Below are positions 28,805-32,780 of a stretch of 32,780 nucleotides of DNA, one piece after another (positions within the stretch are counted from its first letter, which is position 1; the number at the start of each line of letters is the position of its first letter). Position numbers and translations under genes: made by a program. The notes below the pieces were generated by a model that saw only the letters and a program-made list of their open reading frames with translations, had not been told where the DNA came from and made no database searches. The stretch comes from an uncultured Acetatifactor sp. Lineage in GTDB: Bacteria > Bacillota > Clostridia > Lachnospirales > Lachnospiraceae. The DNA lies in assembly GCA_947588705.1 (NCBI GenBank), contig CANPYT010000021.1:1-32780 (forward strand), read 5' to 3'.

Positions 28805-30292
28805 ATGAAAAACCGGATCAAACTTATTTTCATCCTCCTGCTGGCGCTGCTCTGTCTGTTTCTGGCGGGAAACCTGGCCTGGGAGCGGCTGTACCCGCGC
28901 TTCCATCCCGCTACATACACGCCGATCCCGTCTCCAGAGACCAACGCGCCCCTGGAAAACCCTTTTCGCGGTTTTTTCCACCTCTACGGCTTTACCCTCT
29001 CCGAGGAGGATCCCGCGGAGGCCGCCCGACGGGCCGGGCAGTACGTGGATTCCGGCAGCCTTCCGCTGATGCTGGTACAGATCAACCTGAAAAACTATGC
29101 CGACACGGACTTAAGCGACAACGCCCTGACACAGCTGGACGAAATTCTGGCGCGGCTGTCCTCCGCAGGCCGTCAGGTGATCCTGCGTTTTCTCTATGAC
29201 TGGGACGGCAAAGCCCTGGAGACCGAGCCGAAAACCATCGACCGGATCCTCCGCCATATGGACCAGGTCGGCCCTGTGGTAAACCGGTACGCGAACGCCG
29301 TATTCCTCCTGCAGGGCACCTTCACCGGCAACTGCGGAGAAATGACACAGACCAAGTTTGGCTCCCACGAGGACAACCGGACGCTGATGACCCGCCTGGC
29401 CCAGGTGACCGACCCCTCCATTTTCCTGGCCGTCCGGACCCCTTCCCATCTGCGCGGCGTGACCATGACCAGGACCCCCGTCCTTCCGGAGAACGCTTTC
29501 GACGGCTCCCTGTCCTCGCGGCTTGGCCTTTTCAATGACGGGATGCTGGGCTCCGTATACGACCTTGGCACCTACGACGACACTCCCAACGCGGGCACTT
29601 CCGCCCCGGAGGACAAGGGAACCAGGGAAGAAGAACTGGCTTTCCAGGAAACCCTCTGCCAGTATGTGCCAAACGGCGGAGAAGCCGTCCTGGACAATCC
29701 GTACAGCGATTTCGACCGGGCCGTGGCGGATCTGGCCCGGATGCACGTGACCTACCTGAACTGTGACCATGACGCCGCCGTGATGGACAAATGGAAAGCC
29801 GCCGTGTACCATGGAGACGATTGCTTCGACGGGGTAAGCGGCTACGAGTACATCGCCGCCCACCTGGGCTACCGCTATGTGGTGACGGATTCCTCCCTGG
29901 CCAGCGACGCCCTTGCCGCAGACTCTTCCCTGCTCTCCGTCACCATCGAAAATCACGGCTTTGCCCCCTGCTACCGGCTTCTGGATGCCTCTGTCACCCT
30001 GGAGGACACCGTCACGGGAGGGCAGGTCATCCTGCCCGCGGAGCTGGACAACCGCATCATCGGCGGCGGCAGCCAGGCTTCCTTCCTGCTGTCCCTGCCC
30101 ATAGACAGGCTTCCGGCGGGAGAATACCGGATCTTCCTGACACTGACAGATCCCTATACCGGCAGGGCCGTCCGGTTCGCGAACCGGGAGACGGACTCTT
30201 CCGGCCGTGTGCTCCTGGGAAACCTCGCTATGGAAGAACCTTCCCCAGAAAAACTCCTCGCCTGCTTACTGGAGCGTTTGCGAACAAAATAG
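28805..30292 (+). CDS. DUF4874/DUF4832 protein, membrane-anchored
   Basis: 495 residues from the ATG at 28805, chosen because AGAGGA lies about 8 nt upstream; an earlier in-frame ATG at 28763 precedes the promoter's -10 region. The N terminus (MKNRIKLIFILLLALLCLF) is a signal anchor, so the protein is outside the cell. ENPFRGFFHLYGF and QVILRFLYDWDG belong to the DUF4874 half, a predicted TIM-barrel-like region. GYEYIAAHLGYRYVV and the C-terminal beta domain ending in GRAVRFANRE belong to DUF4832. These proteins occur in polysaccharide loci and are suspected glycoside hydrolases or binding proteins; no activity is established that I know of. It is convergent with a paralogue and overlaps its 3' end by 65 bases. 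Confidence 0.88.
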   Translation: MKNRIKLIFILLLALLCLFLAGNLAWERLYPRFHPATYTPIPSPETNAPLENPFRGFFHLYGFTLSEEDPAEAARRAGQYVDSGSLPLMLVQINLKNYADTDLSDNALTQLDEILARLSSAGRQVILRFLYDWDGKALETEPKTIDRILRHMDQVGPVVNRYANAVFLLQGTFTGNCGEMTQTKFGSHEDNRTLMTRLAQVTDPSIFLAVRTPSHLRGVTMTRTPVLPENAFDGSLSSRLGLFNDGMLGSVYDLGTYDDTPNAGTSAPEDKGTREEELAFQETLCQYVPNGGEAVLDNPYSDFDRAVADLARMHVTYLNCDHDAAVMDKWKAAVYHGDDCFDGVSGYEYIAAHLGYRYVVTDSSLASDALAADSSLLSVTIENHGFAPCYRLLDASVTLEDTVTGGQVILPAELDNRIIGGGSQASFLLSLPIDRLPAGEYRIFLTLTDPYTGRAVRFANRETDSSGRVLLGNLAMEEPSPEKLLACLLERLRTK

Positions 30293-31532
30293 CCCTCCCG
30301 TCCTTCCGGCGGGCGGCCTTCAAAAAAACTTCCCCCCGGACCCGGGCGGTGCAGCTCCCATTCCGCGCCTGCCCCGGCTGTATCTCGTGCAGGGCGAGGA
30401 CAAGGGGCGCCGTACAGACCTCTCCCCCCTCGTTCCATTCCAGCCAGACATCCGCCTCCTGATAGCACCTGGAAAATCCTGTGTTTTCCACTGTTATCCG
30501 CCACAGGCAGGCCCCCGGCCCATCATCGGAGGGAAATGCCTCCGCCTTCCTCACACAGAACCGATACCCCAGATGACGCCCGATATAATCATAACCGTTC
30601 ATGCCGGCCCATGGCCCGCGCTTTTTCCAGGTAAGCTCACGCCAGCTGTCCAGGATGCGCCTGTCATGGATGCGGTTCAGGTAACTGACATGCATCTTTT
30701 CCAGCCGCATCACTGTCTCCCGCAAGGTGCGCCTGCCTCCGCCCTCCTGCCATACCGCCTCGCCGCCCTGCGGTGCGCTCCGGCCCAGCTTGTCCTCAAA
30801 CTCCAATTCGTCCTCCGGCCGCCAGGGTTCTTCCCAGGCCGCCTCCTGCCGCCCCTTTGACCCATAAGTGCCAAGGTCCGTATCGGAGCCGAAAATCCCG
30901 TCGTCATACAGCCCCATCCGGGTACGGTATTCCTCCTCCGCCCTCGCCCCGGGATGGAGGGCCCGCCAATACATAGGCCGCCGCACCGCCAGGAAAGACC
31001 GCCCGCCCAGATATTCCTTCAGGAGCCCGGAAAGCCGGCTCAGCTGGGATGCCGCCAGATACCGGGAAGAGTGCATCTCCCCCCAGCTTCCCACCAGCAG
31101 CCCCTGATAGACATAGATATGATCCGCATATTCCGCCAGGAGCGGCCCGATCTGCTCCAAATGTTCCTCCACCTGCCGGAAAGCCAGAGGTTCCCTCTCC
31201 CACGCCCGGCCCTCATGGTCATAGGCGATCCGAAGGATCATCTCCATTCCCGCTTCCGCAAAGCATCTAAGGATCTCTTCCACACAGCAAAGCCCCCGGG
31301 CATCCAGAGGCCGGTCCCGGTAGGCGCCAATGTCGATCAGCACCAGGGCCAGCGTATCTTCCCTTCCAAGGCACCATTCCAATTCCTCCAGGGAGACATC
31401 CTCCTCCAGGGAAAAAGTATGTACCTGATACCATCCCCTGCCGGGGTTTGGAAGTTCTTCCGCGCTCTCCACCAGCTCCGCCCTGTGAAATCTCCGGGAA
31501 GTTCCAAAAGGCTCACGAAGCTGTCTCATCAT
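30228..31532 (-). CDS. DUF4874/DUF4832 protein, without signal peptide
   Basis: 434 residues from the ATG at 31532 (GGGGG about 6 nt upstream). An ATG five codons earlier lacks a site. It is a clear paralogue of the plus-strand gene: NPGRGWYQVHTF against NPFRGFFHLYGF, MILRIAYDHEGRAWE against VILRFLYDWDGKALE, YVYQGLLVGSWGEMH, RMGLYDDGIFGSDTDLGTY against RLGLFNDGMLGSVYDLGTY (in parts), GYDYIGRHLGYRF and a C-terminal RAILFANAPV. It lacks the N-terminal membrane segment, so it is cytoplasmic as annotated, a real difference between the two copies. It overlaps the end of the GT2 gene by 20 bases, which implies co-translation with the glycosyltransferases, and converges with its paralogue at the other end. 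Confidence 0.88.
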   Translation of the reverse strand: MMRQLREPFGTSRRFHRAELVESAEELPNPGRGWYQVHTFSLEEDVSLEELEWCLGREDTLALVLIDIGAYRDRPLDARGLCCVEEILRCFAEAGMEMILRIAYDHEGRAWEREPLAFRQVEEHLEQIGPLLAEYADHIYVYQGLLVGSWGEMHSSRYLAASQLSRLSGLLKEYLGGRSFLAVRRPMYWRALHPGARAEEEYRTRMGLYDDGIFGSDTDLGTYGSKGRQEAAWEEPWRPEDELEFEDKLGRSAPQGGEAVWQEGGGRRTLRETVMRLEKMHVSYLNRIHDRRILDSWRELTWKKRGPWAGMNGYDYIGRHLGYRFCVRKAEAFPSDDGPGACLWRITVENTGFSRCYQEADVWLEWNEGGEVCTAPLVLALHEIQPGQARNGSCTARVRGEVFLKAARRKDGRAILFANAPVSRRGVFLGKVLP

Positions 31533-32295
31533 CTGTGACCCCCACATCCACTTTATAGACCCTGATCCTGACCCATACGGCGATCAGGGAGAACATCATG
31601 CGGAACATATAAAACACAGGCTTCAGGCCGGAGTGCATACTGACCCCTTCCGTGCGCGTGTGCATCACCGCCGGGATCTCCTCCACCCGGAATCCCAGCA
31701 GCAGCATCTGCATCAGCATATTGGCATCCGGATACCGGTCGTCAAAGCGGTTATAGACGGAATAAAACTGGAACGCCCTGCGGCTCAGCCCCTGTAACCC
31801 CGTGGTGGGGTCCATGATCCATCTGCCGGTCCCCATGCGGATCAGCCGCCGGAACAGGGCGTAGGCAAACCTTTTCGCCCAGCCAACAGGGAAGGGGGCG
31901 CTGTCTTTCAGGAACCGGGACCCTAAGACGATATCCGGGCAAAGCCCCTCCGGCCCCGGTCTTTTCAGCTCCTCATACAGCTTCGGCACGTTGCAGACAT
32001 CGTGCTGTCCATCCGCGTCCATCTGGATCACATACTTATAATCGTTTGCCACCGCGTATTTGTATCCCAGCTGCAGGCCGCTGCCATAGCCCAGGTTAAA
32101 CACATGGGTCACCACCGTGTGCCCCCGCTCCTTCACCAGACGCCGGGTGGCGTCAGACGAAGCGTCGTCCATGACCAGAATATCCGCGATATCGGCTATT
32201 TCCGGCCTCTCCAGCTTCTCCAGCACAGCCGTGATATTCTTCTCCTCGTTGTAAGCCGGAATTATGATCAGCAGCTCTTTCTGTCTCTCGCTCAT
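31513..32295 (-). CDS. Family 2 glycosyltransferase (polyprenyl-phosphate sugar transferase-like)
   Basis: 260 residues. The GT-A fold starts with LLIIIPAYNEEKNI (8-21), VMDDASSDAT (41-50) and the metal-binding MDADGQHD (D93, D95), the DxD motif of the dolichyl/polyprenyl-phosphate mannosyl- and glucosyltransferase group. DPTTGLQGLSRRAF and a late RVEEIPAVMHTR are also typical. The C-terminal hydrophobic stretch (PVFYMFRMMFSLIAVWVRI in parts) may bind the membrane. It probably adds a sugar to a lipid carrier for the surface polysaccharide. It starts 27 nt after the GT4 gene and overlaps the following DUF4832 gene. Confidence 0.93.
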   Translation of the reverse strand: MSERQKELLIIIPAYNEEKNITAVLEKLERPEIADIADILVMDDASSDATRRLVKERGHTVVTHVFNLGYGSGLQLGYKYAVANDYKYVIQMDADGQHDVCNVPKLYEELKRPGPEGLCPDIVLGSRFLKDSAPFPVGWAKRFAYALFRRLIRMGTGRWIMDPTTGLQGLSRRAFQFYSVYNRFDDRYPDANMLMQMLLLGFRVEEIPAVMHTRTEGVSMHSGLKPVFYMFRMMFSLIAVWVRIRVYKVDVGVTDDETAS

Positions 32296-32322
32296 AACAG
32301 GTTTTGCCCCCTCTGAAAAGTC

Positions 32323-32780
32323 TTATTCTGCCTCTGCCAATTCAAACAGTTTCTTCATCTCCCCGGGATCCGACAACCGCTTTGCCGCGGCCGCCTGCCC
32401 GAAACGCGCCCTTCTCTCCCGGTCGTGCAGCAGCGCTTTCACCTCCCGGCAGATGCTCTCCGGGTCCATCTCGCACAATGCCCCGTCCACCCCCGGCGTC
32501 ACCTGTTCCCGGTTGCCGCTGCAATCCGACACCAGGATAGCGCATCCAAGCGTCTGCGCCTCCTGTATGGCTATGCTTTTCCCCTCAAACCGGGTACAGT
32601 GGACATATAGGTCCGCCTGGGCCATATACGGGTAAGGGTTTTCCACCGCCCCCGGCAGGAGGAAGTCCTCTTCCAGCCCAAGCTCCCGGATCCTCGCTTC
32701 CAGCTCCCCCCGCTTTTCCCCCTCGCCCAGGATATACCAGCGGGCTTTCTCCCCGCTGTCCTTTAACCGCCTCATGGCTT
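32323..32780 (-). CDS. Family 4 (GT-B) glycosyltransferase, C-terminal part (continues beyond window)
   Basis: The frame is open to the last base of the window, so only the C-terminal 152 or so residues are seen. They form the nucleotide-sugar-binding Rossmann half of a GT4 enzyme: WYILGEGEKRGELEARI (in parts), GLEEDFLLPG, NPYPYMAQADLYVHCTRFEGKSIAIQEAQTLGCAILVSD in pieces, with the E-x7-E element (FEGKSIAIQEA), and a helical end. It retains the anomeric configuration in known members and builds glycan chains in the cytoplasm. It lies upstream of, and in line with, the GT2 gene. Confidence 0.93.
   Translation of the reverse strand, partial: AMRRLKDSGEKARWYILGEGEKRGELEARIRELGLEEDFLLPGAVENPYPYMAQADLYVHCTRFEGKSIAIQEAQTLGCAILVSDCSGNREQVTPGVDGALCEMDPESICREVKALLHDRERRARFGQAAAAKRLSDPGEMKKLFELAEAE

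Overview
This 32.8 kb window looks like a chromosomal segment of a Lachnospiraceae-type Clostridia (gut Firmicutes). The evidence is moderately high G+C coding DNA, strong AGGAGG-type ribosome binding sites with frequent GTG/TTG starts, a clostridial HemZ, an apt-rel-MBL-hemZ order, a KtrAB potassium system, a Bce-type antimicrobial-peptide module and a CptIN-type RNA toxin-antitoxin. This assignment rests on gene content and not on a marker gene. No rRNA, tRNA, CRISPR array or transposase gene was seen.

Layout. 1-384: 3' end of an acidic protein of unknown function. 602-1260 (minus): a compact type III toxin-antitoxin module in AT-rich DNA, with promoter, two 45-nt pseudoknot repeats (antitoxin RNA), attenuating terminator and CptN-like toxin. 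1383-8696 (minus): a long housekeeping run read from a promoter at 8668-8696, carrying a SEC-C protein, a CBS-domain protein, adenine phosphoribosyltransferase, the (p)ppGpp synthetase/hydrolase, a metallo-beta-lactamase-fold hydrolase, HemZ and a discoidin-like protein. 8697-9319: a 0.7 kb non-coding region with two copies of a dispersed repeat and a candidate small RNA between them. 9320-9682 (plus): a small membrane protein. 9715-12539 (minus): purA, a LysR regulator and a HAD hydrolase, with a strong promoter upstream.

12883-17711 is the most interesting part. An S26-type peptidase, a PqqD/HprK-like fusion kinase and an ABC exporter surround two small paralogous proteins. Those two proteins share an identical 24-residue non-Sec leader followed by diverged Cys-flanked beta-rich domains that resemble CBM2 modules. 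Their control region holds a TTGACA promoter, four upstream direct repeats and several hairpins. I read this as a leader-dependent export/maturation system with a RiPP-like logic acting on folded domains and with no radical SAM maturase visible in the window.

17907-19993 (minus): KtrB-KtrA potassium uptake from its own promoter. 20079-24675 (minus): response regulator, intramembrane-sensing histidine kinase, ABC ATPase and large permease of a Bce-type peptide sensing/resistance module, with a perfect BceR-type box before the ABC genes. 24716-32780: surface-polysaccharide genes, namely a flippase fused to a nucleotidyltransferase-like domain, a Stealth-family sugar-phosphate transferase, two convergent DUF4874/DUF4832 paralogues, a GT2 glycosyltransferase and the end of a GT4 glycosyltransferase. 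Two long polypyrimidine/polypurine simple-repeat tracts (12662-12880 and 27547-27616) follow the stop codons of two minus-strand genes.
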